This document shows positions 28,901 through 36,017 of a stretch of DNA of 64,000 nt, one piece after another. Positions within the stretch are counted from its first letter, which is position 1. The number at the start of each line of letters is the position of its first letter. Source of the DNA: Limnobacter sp. SAORIC-580 (GTDB lineage: Bacteria > Pseudomonadota > Gammaproteobacteria > Burkholderiales > Burkholderiaceae_B); assembly GCF_013004065.1 (NCBI RefSeq), contig NZ_CP053084.1, positions 1,054,001 through 1,118,000 on the forward strand. The letters are read 5' to 3'. The notes beneath the pieces were generated by a model, which saw only the letters and a program-made list of their open reading frames with translations, had not been told where the DNA came from and made no database searches. The position numbers and the translations under genes are program-made.

Positions 28901-29327
28901 CGGCTTGGGTGTTGATCAGGTCTTGGTCTACCCTGGTTTGTCCCACGATGTTGCCAGCAGAATCACGGGCCACGATGGTCTCCATGGCGGGCAGCGCACT
29001 TTTCAGCAATTCAAGGCGCTTGTGAATGTTGTTGCCGTTGTTGATATCAATACTGTCCGCCAGCTGCAGGGTGGCTTCGTCAAATGATCGAACAACTGCA
29101 CTGAATTCGTCGTGCAGAATGTCGTGAAGCAATCGAAGCTGGGTTTGGGTATTTTGTTCAGCCGAATCATTGATACGGCGCAGGTCAGCAGCAGCCATTG
29201 CAAGCAAGGCAAGGCCGAGCACGCAGAGCATGGCTCCGGCGAGAATCCATTGATATCGGATTTTGCTTGTAGTCACCTGATACAACCTGTGGCAAGTGGA
29301 AAAAGTAGAGCTGATTGTTCGGGGCAT
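25950..29327 (-). CDS. Hybrid sensor histidine kinase with periplasmic sensor and three PAS domains
   Basis: A 1125-aa membrane kinase. Order: TM1 (about 27-46), a periplasmic Cache-like sensor (about 50-300), TM2 (about 305-325), PAS 1 ('ATESAGIGVWEYNIQDKFIRW'-type, about 350-465), PAS 2 ('SSFEWAAIGMAMLDFKGQFLQ', about 475-590), PAS 3 (about 605-720), a coiled linker, HisKA with 'NMSHEIRTPMNAIMGLLQLL' around 760, HATPase with 'GIGMNKEQCEALF' and 'GAGLGLSICKNLVELM', and a C-terminal receiver with phospho-acceptor D in 'VLMDLQMPEMDGYEA'. There is no output domain, so it must act through another receiver, an Hpt protein or CheY-like partners. It is a single gene with no cognate regulator adjacent. 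Ligand unknown. Confidence 0.92.
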   Translation of the reverse strand: MPRTISSTFSTCHRLYQVTTSKIRYQWILAGAMLCVLGLALLAMAAADLRRINDSAEQNTQTQLRLLHDILHDEFSAVVRSFDEATLQLADSIDINNGNNIHKRLELLKSALPAMETIVARDSAGNIVGQTRVDQDLINTQAAFTPNARLLHNERLVSFSNSFNANGQLVLVINYQVKDAQGEMLGVIQGRLNARYLERKVASLQLGEHMRSGIAFKDGTVLLVQPEFKKIVGKQLPYFESLRTLADQTQAASNLIEHGLFKDHYFASLSLANSDQLNTPIPLYLITWADAAPMKAQWREQTISLFLGYLAFCILAVLMVKASMTYQVQQVLAKEKAKADQQFNDERFQLATESAGIGVWEYNIQDKFIRWDSAMRKIYGVKDEQELVSYKEWLSYVLPEDVNKLGTVLLEASKNQDTFQFNFNIRRASDGRIRHIQARAKTHRNAKGIPFRMIGVNVDVTVQRQFEDALREAEARFRSSFEWAAIGMAMLDFKGQFLQVNKALSEILGYSEEELLGFSFDAITHPQDTMQHTHLVRDVLKGRRHNYQLEKRYIHKEGHVVWVHLSVSAVRNDKGRVIYFISQIQDISERKRNEATLIEREHFLRTLSECLPGLVSYWSTDLRCHFANRNHEKWSSIPADKMRGQHMRKVLGEELFIHDHHYVLGVLKGEKQRFERRKPLPSGGYADMLVHLIPDVLYGKVEGFFSISTNITDFKAQQRELERINHVLTERTQQAEAASKAKGAFLANMSHEIRTPMNAIMGLLQLLEDTDLQAKQRDYLSKIGSAADVLLNVLNDILDISRVEANKLELSHNRFLLDQVLSKATDLFAYRAEEKAIQLYCTKDANCPVSLKGDRLRLAQILNNLLSNALKFTEKGRIHLQVQSVADGKQLQFSVKDSGIGMNKEQCEALFKPFSQVDDSSSRRYGGAGLGLSICKNLVELMGGRIWVESTPGVGTTFHFTVNCVEPEFKIRAEDQQALKLQTLAAPADTGPAVPPMLNKRVLVVDDHKLNRMVASEMLKKWGAQVHLAENGKEAVQACVSERYDMVLMDLQMPEMDGYEATARILEELGNAAPPIVAVTASASEQDRMDILNAGMCEHVIKPFKKETLIRILLDIQGQQSTKSL

Positions 29328-29413
29328 ATCACCCCACAGCTATTTTGTTACACCTGCCTGCGCATCAATTTGTGGATTAAAGGGGCCTTTTCGCGGTTTA
29401 TTGCACTCAAGTT

Positions 29414-30316
29414 TCAGGTATTCCAGTAAGAGTCAATGCTGTAGCGGTGCTTGAGAAAATCGATCCACAAGCGCACGCGCAAGGGCAGGTGCTTCCTTTG
29501 GGGGAACACCGCGTAAATTGCATTGGGTGGCGCAATAAAATCGTCCAGCACGGTTACCAACTTGCCACTGCGCAGGTGTTGTTGTACTTCCCAGCGGCTG
29601 CGCCAGGCCAGGCCCGCATCGTTCAAGGCCCAATCGAGAATGGACGAACCGTCATTGCATGCAAGGCTGCCGCTCACCCTGATTGGAGTGGCTTCACCCT
29701 GAATGGTAAACAGCCAGCCACTCGGGGCGCCCGAGCTCACCAGGTTCAGGCAGTTGTGATTGGCCAGGTCACTTGGATGCTGCGGCCTGCCGTGCCGTTG
29801 AAGGTAGGTGGGCGTGGCAACCACCAGCCGCTGGTTGTCAGCCAGTTTCACACCCACCAGGCTGGAGTCGGGCAGCACCCCAATTCTTACAGCGCAGTCC
29901 ATGTTTTCATTCAACAAATCAACAACCCGGTCTGACAGATCCAGTGACACGGTTACTTCAGGGTGCTCACGTACAAAGTCATGCACCAGAGGTGCCACAT
30001 GCTGCCTACCGAACCCGCCAGGTGCAGACACGCGAAGGTGCCCGCTGGCCTTGATGCCGCCCAGGCTGACACTGGCCTCGGCGTTGGACAGGTCGTTCAA
30101 TATTCGCTGACAGTCCTCGAGAAACGCCGAGCCTTCATAGGTCAGGTTCAAGGTCCGGGTTGTGCGAAGCAAGAGCTTGACCCCCAGTCGCTCTTCCAGC
30201 GCATCCAGGCGCCTGCTAATGACGGCTGGTGCCACACCTTCTTCTCTGGCAGCAGCAGAAAGGCTGCCTTTGGTCGCCACCGCAGCAAAGGTCGTGATTT
30301 GTTTAAAGTGGTCCAT
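29414..30316 (-). CDS. LysR family transcriptional regulator
   Basis: A 300-aa LysR regulator: N-terminal winged helix-turn-helix (1-60, 'FAAVATKGSLSAAAREEGVAPAVISRRLDALEERLGVKLL') and a C-terminal substrate-binding domain (about 88-295). The C-terminal style ('LVVATPTYLQRHGRPQHPSDLANHNCL') is that of the CrgA/DmlR-like group. It is divergent from the haloacid dehalogenase gene, with a 103-base AT-rich gap. TTCAATTAATTGGAA at 30343-30357 is a partly symmetric site in that gap and a good candidate for autoregulation and control of the neighbour. Confidence 0.92.
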   Translation of the reverse strand: MDHFKQITTFAAVATKGSLSAAAREEGVAPAVISRRLDALEERLGVKLLLRTTRTLNLTYEGSAFLEDCQRILNDLSNAEASVSLGGIKASGHLRVSAPGGFGRQHVAPLVHDFVREHPEVTVSLDLSDRVVDLLNENMDCAVRIGVLPDSSLVGVKLADNQRLVVATPTYLQRHGRPQHPSDLANHNCLNLVSSGAPSGWLFTIQGEATPIRVSGSLACNDGSSILDWALNDAGLAWRSRWEVQQHLRSGKLVTVLDDFIAPPNAIYAVFPQRKHLPLRVRLWIDFLKHRYSIDSYWNT

Positions 30317-30342
30317 GCTTTTGCTTAAAAAGTAAAAATGTC

Positions 30343-30357
30343 TTCAATTAATTGGAA
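30343..30357. promoter_or_regulatory. Candidate LysR-type operator
   Basis: TTCAATTAATTGGAA has TTC/GAA ends around an AT-rich core and lies between the divergent LysR and dehalogenase genes. Its position and symmetry fit LysR-type binding sites. Binding is inferred, not shown. Confidence 0.35.
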
Positions 30358-30419
30358 GAGTATGGTGGTTTTATTCAATAAACTAAAGACTACTCAATCT
30401 GTAGGGCGAGGTGTAAGGA

Positions 30420-31088
30420 ATGGCGACTCCAAAATTGGTTCTTTTTGATGCCTATGGCACCTTGTTCGATGTGTATTCTGTGTCAAGCACTGCCGAGCAG
30501 ATTTTCCCCGGGCACGGCTCGGCCCTCTCGGTGTTGTGGCGTGATAAACAAATTGAATACACCCGCCTGCGCGCCATGGCGGGGCGCTACAAGCCTTTTT
30601 GGGACATCACTATTGATGCCTTGCGTTATGCCTGCGAGGCACTCAAGCTCGATTTGACGGAGGAGCGGCAACGTCGGCTGCTGAATGTGTACTCAAGCCT
30701 GGCTGCGTACCCTGAAAACAGGGCAGTGTTGCAGGCATTGAAAAGCCGCGGCATCAAAACTGCGATTCTGTCCAATGGCAATACGGAGATGTTGAATGTG
30801 GCCGTGCGTGGTGCCAACTTTCAGGGCTTGCTGGATGCGGTGTTGTCAGTCGATGCACTGCAAACTTTCAAAATTCACAGTGCTGTGTATCAAATGGGTT
30901 TGAATCACTTCGGCGCAAAGGCCTCGGAAACCCTGTTTGTTTCCAGCAATTGCTGGGACGCGTGCGGAGCCACCTGGTTTGGTCTTCCAACGCTGTGGGT
31001 GAACCGCGCCGGTTTGCCTTTGGAAAGGCTGGACGTGGAACCCATGGCCACCGGTCGTAATTTGAATGATGTTTTATCCCTCGTGTGA
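30420..31088 (+). CDS. Haloacid dehalogenase, type II
   Basis: A 222-aa HAD-superfamily hydrolase of the (S)-2-haloacid dehalogenase group, which replace the halogen of 2-haloacids with hydroxyl. Motif 1 'FDAYGTLFDVYS' has the nucleophilic aspartate, motif 2 is 'ILSNGN', the lysine region reads 'FKIHSAVYQMGL' (usually YKPHPxVY), and motif 4 'FVSSNCWDACGA' is close to the usual SSNxWDxxGA. The altered YKPHP region leaves the substrate less certain; a general phosphatase-like role is less likely because of the SSN..W-D signature. Divergent from a LysR gene that probably regulates it. Confidence 0.88.
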   Translation: MATPKLVLFDAYGTLFDVYSVSSTAEQIFPGHGSALSVLWRDKQIEYTRLRAMAGRYKPFWDITIDALRYACEALKLDLTEERQRRLLNVYSSLAAYPENRAVLQALKSRGIKTAILSNGNTEMLNVAVRGANFQGLLDAVLSVDALQTFKIHSAVYQMGLNHFGAKASETLFVSSNCWDACGATWFGLPTLWVNRAGLPLERLDVEPMATGRNLNDVLSLV

Positions 31089-31189
31089 GGGAGTGAGAGC
31101 TCTGGTTTTTGCCAGCTGACTTGATTCGTGTCACCTTAATAAAAAAACACTGTCAGTCCTTGTCTTGAATTCAAGCAAAGGAAGTTGTA

Positions 31190-33058
31190 ATGGCTGGTTC
31201 TCCACCATTGGTTTTAACCCATACACACGCAGTTGCGCCTGTTGAATTAAAATACACGCCCGCGACAGACAATTTCTCTTTGCCAAATTGCCGGGCCCAC
31301 ACCATTCGCAAGGCGAATTACAAATCGCTTGGCAATGGGCAACTGGTTCGCACAGGCTGGCAATCCAGGCTAAGGGCCTGGGTTGAGGGCAACAATGCAG
31401 ACCAGCGCTACCACCGGGCGGCTTATGAAAGCAGCCAGCGGGTGTCGGCGGCACTTTTCTCGGAACATTACAAATGCGCAGTCGAGGGTAAACCGGAGAA
31501 TGTCTCAGACAGCCCTTTGGTCAAGGCGCGTTTTTACCGGCAAGACAATTTGCGGTTTAATCCGCAGCTGCGTGATCCACGGTTTGGTTTGTCCAAACAG
31601 GATCAACGCGCAGTCAAGCTCTCCAGATGGGCCCATTACGCCAATGGGGTTACCGAACTGGGCGCAGCACCCACCGGGTTGTTGCTCAAGGTCAGCAAAA
31701 TATTGTTCACGCCAAAGCGCGATGACAAATCATTTACAAGCCAATTGCGTGTTCTTGCGGTATTGCCCGTGGTCGCGGGCATTGTTGCGCTCTTCTCCCG
31801 CGGGGTATTCACTGAAGGCATGCACAGGGCCTTCAACAATGTGAAACAGGCTTTGCAAACCGACATGCGCGCGCTGGCTTGCAGCTTCAGTGCCATATCC
31901 GCGGTGTCTGCTTTGGTATCGCTGGCCTTGGGGGCAAGCAGTTGCATGGTCGGTTCCAAATCGAAATTGAGCAGTGCGATAACAAACCTGATTCAGTTCA
32001 ACAAGGACAAGCACCTTCACCGAATTTATCTGTTGCTCAACGACGTGAACAACAAACCCGGTGCGGTTGCTGTGCTTTCAAGGGCTTTGCGGCAAAAAAT
32101 TGGGCAGAACCATCGCACGGCCGAGGGAACTCCAATTCTTCTGGATCGTTTGTTGAACGATGTTCATGGCAGACAAAATGAAGTGCAAATCAAGCAGGCC
32201 ATTGAAAAGACGATTGGGTCTTATCTGACAGAATTTAGCCCCTCGGGCAGCACGCAAGGCCGTTTTCTGAATCCCAAGTCTGACAAAGCCGAACTGTTGG
32301 CCCGTGAGAATCATTTTCTCGCTTTGACCAATCTGATTGAGCATTCTGCCATTCATGCTGATCCACATGACAATTTCAAGGACATGCGCCATCACATTGA
32401 AAGTGGGGCAGAAAGTTTTCGAAAACTTGTTTTGAAGGGGACTGGTAATTTGCTCAACGTGCTTGCTTGTGCACGGAAAGACACACAGGATTCAGGCTCT
32501 GTGTTGAAGCACCCAGCGACAGGACTGCGTTACAGCGCAGAGAACATGCTGAACAACGCGCACCAATATGGGCCTTTAACCCGTGGCTTGGCCAGGTTCT
32601 CAGAGGGCTTGCGGGTTTTTAACCACGGTGTATTGTTGTCTCTTAACTACCAACTGACTCGCCCAATCGCCAAGCTGGCGGGATACATCACCGAGGCCGC
32701 GCTGAAACGGCCCAACTCCCGTGTAACCAGCTTTAGCATTGGCAGGGCAATCGCCAGTTCGATCTGGGCCGCTGTCGATGCGTTCTTGATACTTTCTCTC
32801 GCAGCTGGCAATGGAGTGGCTTTCGGCGGGCCCGAGGCAGGAACCAAATTGAAGTTTCCGCTAAACATACCGCTTGGGTCTTTCAGCTTGGGAATTTCCA
32901 TTATCAGCACGGCTGCACAAATGCTGGTGGTGGCTATACCTGCCGCTATTTTGATGGGTGCTGCAAAAGGCGCTTGCTATATCGAAGGGTGGAATGGCAA
33001 TGTGGCACGGCCCCTAGAATTGTCTGGAAGCAAGAGAAAAGCCGTGCAGTGGGCATAA
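31190..33058 (+). CDS. Unrecognised 622-aa membrane protein
   Basis: I recognise no family. The 622-aa protein has no Sec signal peptide. Four hydrophobic segments come in two pairs: about 187-203 and 229-249, then about 519-545 and 566-592, each pair separated by 20-25 residues. The long middle part (250-510) is soluble, basic and helix-rich. The start is firm: ATG at 31190 follows AGGAAG. Composition is like its neighbours, and the gene ends in a strong terminator. Paired hydrophobic hairpins without a signal sequence occur in some secreted membrane-inserting effectors, but that is only a structural analogy. It stands alone, without operon partners. Confidence 0.7.
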   Translation: MAGSPPLVLTHTHAVAPVELKYTPATDNFSLPNCRAHTIRKANYKSLGNGQLVRTGWQSRLRAWVEGNNADQRYHRAAYESSQRVSAALFSEHYKCAVEGKPENVSDSPLVKARFYRQDNLRFNPQLRDPRFGLSKQDQRAVKLSRWAHYANGVTELGAAPTGLLLKVSKILFTPKRDDKSFTSQLRVLAVLPVVAGIVALFSRGVFTEGMHRAFNNVKQALQTDMRALACSFSAISAVSALVSLALGASSCMVGSKSKLSSAITNLIQFNKDKHLHRIYLLLNDVNNKPGAVAVLSRALRQKIGQNHRTAEGTPILLDRLLNDVHGRQNEVQIKQAIEKTIGSYLTEFSPSGSTQGRFLNPKSDKAELLARENHFLALTNLIEHSAIHADPHDNFKDMRHHIESGAESFRKLVLKGTGNLLNVLACARKDTQDSGSVLKHPATGLRYSAENMLNNAHQYGPLTRGLARFSEGLRVFNHGVLLSLNYQLTRPIAKLAGYITEAALKRPNSRVTSFSIGRAIASSIWAAVDAFLILSLAAGNGVAFGGPEAGTKLKFPLNIPLGSFSLGISIISTAAQMLVVAIPAAILMGAAKGACYIEGWNGNVARPLELSGSKRKAVQWA

Positions 33059-33085
33059 AAAAAGCCGCCCTGGGGCGGCTTTTTC
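33057..33085. terminator. Bidirectional terminator
   Basis: GCCGCCC at 33064-33070 pairs with GGGCGGC at 33073-33079 around a TG loop. A run of A precedes it and a run of T follows, so it can end both the rightward 622-aa gene and the leftward cold-shock gene. Confidence 0.9.
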
Positions 33086-33100
33086 ACGTAGGCGCGAGTA

Positions 33101-33310
33101 TTACAGCGCTGTTACGTTTTCAGCTTGTGGGCCTTTCTGACCTTGAGTCACAGTGAAAGACACTTTCTGGCCTTCAGCCAAGGTTTTGAAGCCGTTGCCC
33201 TGAATGGCGCTGAAGTGTACGAACACGTCAGGACCGTTTTCACGGGAAATGAAGCCAAAGCCTTTGGATTCGTTGAAAAATTTAACTTGACCGGTTACGG
33301 TATCAGACAT
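33101..33310 (-). CDS. cspA: Cold-shock family protein
   Basis: A 69-aa single cold-shock domain protein that binds single-stranded RNA and DNA. RNP1 is 'KGFGFISRE' and RNP2 is 'DVFVHFSAI', both intact. ATG at 33310 is preceded by AGGA; the longer open frame to 33427 lies in the leader. The upstream non-coding stretch of about 190-250 bases is long, as usual for csp genes whose leader RNA controls translation with temperature. The paralogue letter cannot be fixed from sequence alone, so the symbol is approximate. Confidence 0.93.
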   Translation of the reverse strand: MSDTVTGQVKFFNESKGFGFISRENGPDVFVHFSAIQGNGFKTLAEGQKVSFTVTQGQKGPQAENVTAL

Positions 33311-33564
33311 AGCAATATCCTGGATTTCTGAATTGAACAAAATAGCTAAAAAACTGGGTGAAATTCGAGAAACAGAACTATTGCTTAAGCGGTTTGCCTG
33401 AATTGAACTGACCTGAAGTAGCGCCAAATTTTTTTTGCTGAAGTCAGTTTAGGCTTTTCCTCAGGCTTGTCAAGCAACATTTTCAGTTCAGTCACCTTTT
33501 CTTCATATTTCTTTTATAGCTCTGTCACATGCAGTCCGTACATTTCGTGTCATCGAAATGACAA

Positions 33565-34365
33565 ATGGACCCTTGGATGGAAGCGATCAAGCACGATGTC
33601 ACCAAGCAAGATGCCTTGAGAAATGCCTTGTACCTAAGCACGCCCGCGCGTGCACAGGCCCCTTCGTTGGAGGTTTGTCTGGCCAAAACAGCTGCTGAGG
33701 TGCTGGAAGCCCAAAAACTACGTTTCAATATTTTTTCTGAAGAATATGGTGCAGATCTGGGTAGTAACGGGATTGATCATGATGTGTTTGATGCCTACTG
33801 TGATCACCTTCTTGTAAGAAACAGCCAAACCGGCGAGGTGGTGGGTACCTACCGCATTCTCGCGCCAGAAAATGCGGCGCGCTTGAAGTGCTGGTACTCT
33901 GAAACCGAGTTTTTCATGAATCGCATTGAACGGCTTCGCAAAACAACGGTGGAAGTGGGCCGCTCCTGCGTACACCCCGATTACCGCAATGGCGCGGCCA
34001 TCATGTTGTTGTGGAGCGGTATTGCGCAATACATGAAATTGGGCGGTTACAAACACCTGATTGGTTGCGCCAGTGTGAGCCTGCGGGACGGTGGCCACCA
34101 GGCTGCCAGCCTGTTCAAGCAGCTTGAGCCGCACCTGGCCGAAGCCAGTTGCCAGGTATTCCCCAAGAACCGCTTGCCAGTGGAACGCTTGCGTTGCGAT
34201 GTGGAAATTGAACCACCACCCTTGGTGAAGGGTTACTTGCGCCTTGGCGCAGTGGTGTGTGGCGAGCCAGCCTGGGATCCCGATTTCAACACCGCTGATT
34301 TCATGATGTTGTTGTCGATTGACCGCATGAGCCCACGTTACGCCAGGCACTTCGGCTTCATCTAG
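33565..34365 (+). CDS. OlsB-like GNAT N-acyltransferase (ornithine lipid synthesis)
   Basis: A 266-aa acyltransferase of the OlsB group, which transfers a 3-hydroxyacyl chain from ACP to ornithine to make lyso-ornithine lipid. Characteristic blocks are 'EAQKLRFNIFSEEYGAD', 'HLLVRNSQTGEVVGTYRIL', 'EVGRSCVHPDYRNGAAIMLLWSGIAQYM' and 'LIGCASVSL'. Ornithine lipids replace phospholipids under phosphate limitation in several bacteria, and the gene lies next to ppx and ppk, which supports a phosphate-economy role. No olsA is adjacent. The start could be ATG 33565 or 33577. A short palindrome (GTCATCGAAATGAC) overlaps the upstream region. Confidence 0.83.
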   Translation: MDPWMEAIKHDVTKQDALRNALYLSTPARAQAPSLEVCLAKTAAEVLEAQKLRFNIFSEEYGADLGSNGIDHDVFDAYCDHLLVRNSQTGEVVGTYRILAPENAARLKCWYSETEFFMNRIERLRKTTVEVGRSCVHPDYRNGAAIMLLWSGIAQYMKLGGYKHLIGCASVSLRDGGHQAASLFKQLEPHLAEASCQVFPKNRLPVERLRCDVEIEPPPLVKGYLRLGAVVCGEPAWDPDFNTADFMMLLSIDRMSPRYARHFGFI

Positions 34366-34385
34366 GCGGGTTTGAAGGGCCCGGC

Positions 34386-35885
34386 CTAGCGTCGGGTCAA
34401 TAATTCAAGTTGCAGCCCGATTCGTTGCCACTGTTCAACCTCGGTTTCAAGGCTGTATTGCGTCAAGGGGTGGGTGATCAGCCAGTTTTTCGGCACGCTC
34501 ATTTGAATGCCTTGTTCAAGCAGTTTCACCTTGAGCTCTGGCAAAGCCTCGACTTCCCGGCGGCGCAAAAAAAGCGCGGCAAGGCGCAAGCACATGGGCG
34601 CAGCCCAATGTACAGCGGTATTGGCAAGGTCGCTGACCTTGCCCAGTTTCCCGTTGTGGGCCAATACCCAAGTGGATAGCAGCTGTTGTTCCCGTTTTGA
34701 AAACCCGGGCATGTCCGCATTGCTGAGAATGTATGCCGCATGTTTGTGGTGGCCGTTGTGACCAATCGACAAGCCAATTTCATGCAACATGGCTGCCCAA
34801 TGCAGCATGGGCAGTTGTTCTTTCAACTCGGGCAGTTGCTTCATCAGTTGCTTGAACAACAACTCGGCAAGTACTTTGACTTTGCCGGCATGTTTGCTGT
34901 CAATTTTGTAGCGGTGAAGAAACTGGGCCACTGTAATTTCGCGCATGTCTTCGTTGTGCTGGCGGCCCAACATGTCATAGAGCAAACCTTGGCGCAGCGC
35001 GCCGTCAGTCACATCCATGTGCTCGATTTCAAGTTCTTCAAATACTGCACTCATCACAGCCAGGCCGCCAGGCATCATGGGCAGGCGATCTACTTTCAAT
35101 CCCTCAAGGGTGATGTTGTCGAGGTGGCCTGCGGCTGAAACATGTTCGCGAATCAAGTGCAAACCCTCGGCAGACATGCCATGTTGCGTAAATCCGTTGG
35201 ATACACATATTTCAGCCAAAGCCCTTGCTGTGCCTGAAGAACCAATAGCGTGGGTCCAGCCCATGTCCAGCATCTGGCGGCGCAGCACAGCCACTTCCTT
35301 GCGGGCTGCCATCACCGCGTTTTTCATGGCGCGGGGGCTGATACTGCCGTCAGCGAAGTACTGTTGTGCCGTGCTGACACAGCCAATGTACAAACTCTCC
35401 ATGGCCTCGGGTTCATAGTCTTCACCGATGATGAATTCTGTAGAGCCACCACCGATGTCGACCACCAGGCGTTTGCCCTGACCGATTGGCAACTGATGGG
35501 CCACGCCGCAGTAAACCAAGCGGGCTTCTTCCACGCCTGAAATGACGTCAATCGGGAAGCCCAAGGCCGCCTCGGCCTTGCCGATAAATTCCACAGCATT
35601 GCGAGCCACGCGTACCGCGTTGGTGGCCACCGCGCGTACCTCTCCGGGTTTGAAAGAGCGCAGGCGTTCTCCAAAGCGGCTCAGTGCACCCAGGGCGCGT
35701 TCTTGGGATGCATCGTCCAGGTACTTTTGGGCGTTTAGGCCCGCACCCAAGCGGACGGGTTCGCGCAGGGTGTCGATGATGTAAATTTGAGATTGACCGT
35801 TGAGTTCTTCTACGCGTGCAACAATCATGCGAAAGCTGCTTGAACCCATGTCTACGGCTGCAATCAACTGGCGTTGCTTGGACAT
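34386..35885 (-). CDS. ppx: Exopolyphosphatase / pppGpp phosphohydrolase (Ppx/GppA)
   Basis: A 499-aa Ppx/GppA enzyme that releases phosphate from polyphosphate ends and may convert pppGpp to ppGpp. 'AAVDMGSSSFRMIVARVEE' is the phosphate-1 motif of the ASKHA fold and 'VDIGGGSTEFIIG' the second. The C-terminal HD-like domain shows 'LHWAAMLHEIGLSIGHNGHHKHAAYIL'. It is divergent from ppk, across a 132-base region, and its end is 20 bases from the convergent OlsB-like gene. In a genome with both RelA and SpoT it links polyphosphate turnover to the stringent response. Confidence 0.94.
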   Translation of the reverse strand: MSKQRQLIAAVDMGSSSFRMIVARVEELNGQSQIYIIDTLREPVRLGAGLNAQKYLDDASQERALGALSRFGERLRSFKPGEVRAVATNAVRVARNAVEFIGKAEAALGFPIDVISGVEEARLVYCGVAHQLPIGQGKRLVVDIGGGSTEFIIGEDYEPEAMESLYIGCVSTAQQYFADGSISPRAMKNAVMAARKEVAVLRRQMLDMGWTHAIGSSGTARALAEICVSNGFTQHGMSAEGLHLIREHVSAAGHLDNITLEGLKVDRLPMMPGGLAVMSAVFEELEIEHMDVTDGALRQGLLYDMLGRQHNEDMREITVAQFLHRYKIDSKHAGKVKVLAELLFKQLMKQLPELKEQLPMLHWAAMLHEIGLSIGHNGHHKHAAYILSNADMPGFSKREQQLLSTWVLAHNGKLGKVSDLANTAVHWAAPMCLRLAALFLRRREVEALPELKVKLLEQGIQMSVPKNWLITHPLTQYSLETEVEQWQRIGLQLELLTRR

Positions 35886-36017
35886 TGTTTGTTCTGTGTT
35901 TCAGGTCAGGCGCTAGGATGCCACAAATGCAGCACACTGGCTTTGTTTGTGGTCATTTGACCACTTTCAAATGTTTGTCACAATTTTGAAATAACATTTG
36001 AAGAGTTTCACTTATAC

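Noticed and set aside
33525..33560. Pho box upstream of the OlsB-like gene
   Set aside because: CTGTCAC occurs once, but the second half-site does not match and spacing is wrong; the nearby GTCAT/ATGAC palindrome is too short to name.
35886..36017. Pho box between ppx and ppk
   Set aside because: TTTGTCAC with AATTTTGAAATAAC is only loosely similar to the consensus; I would not call it without a motif score.
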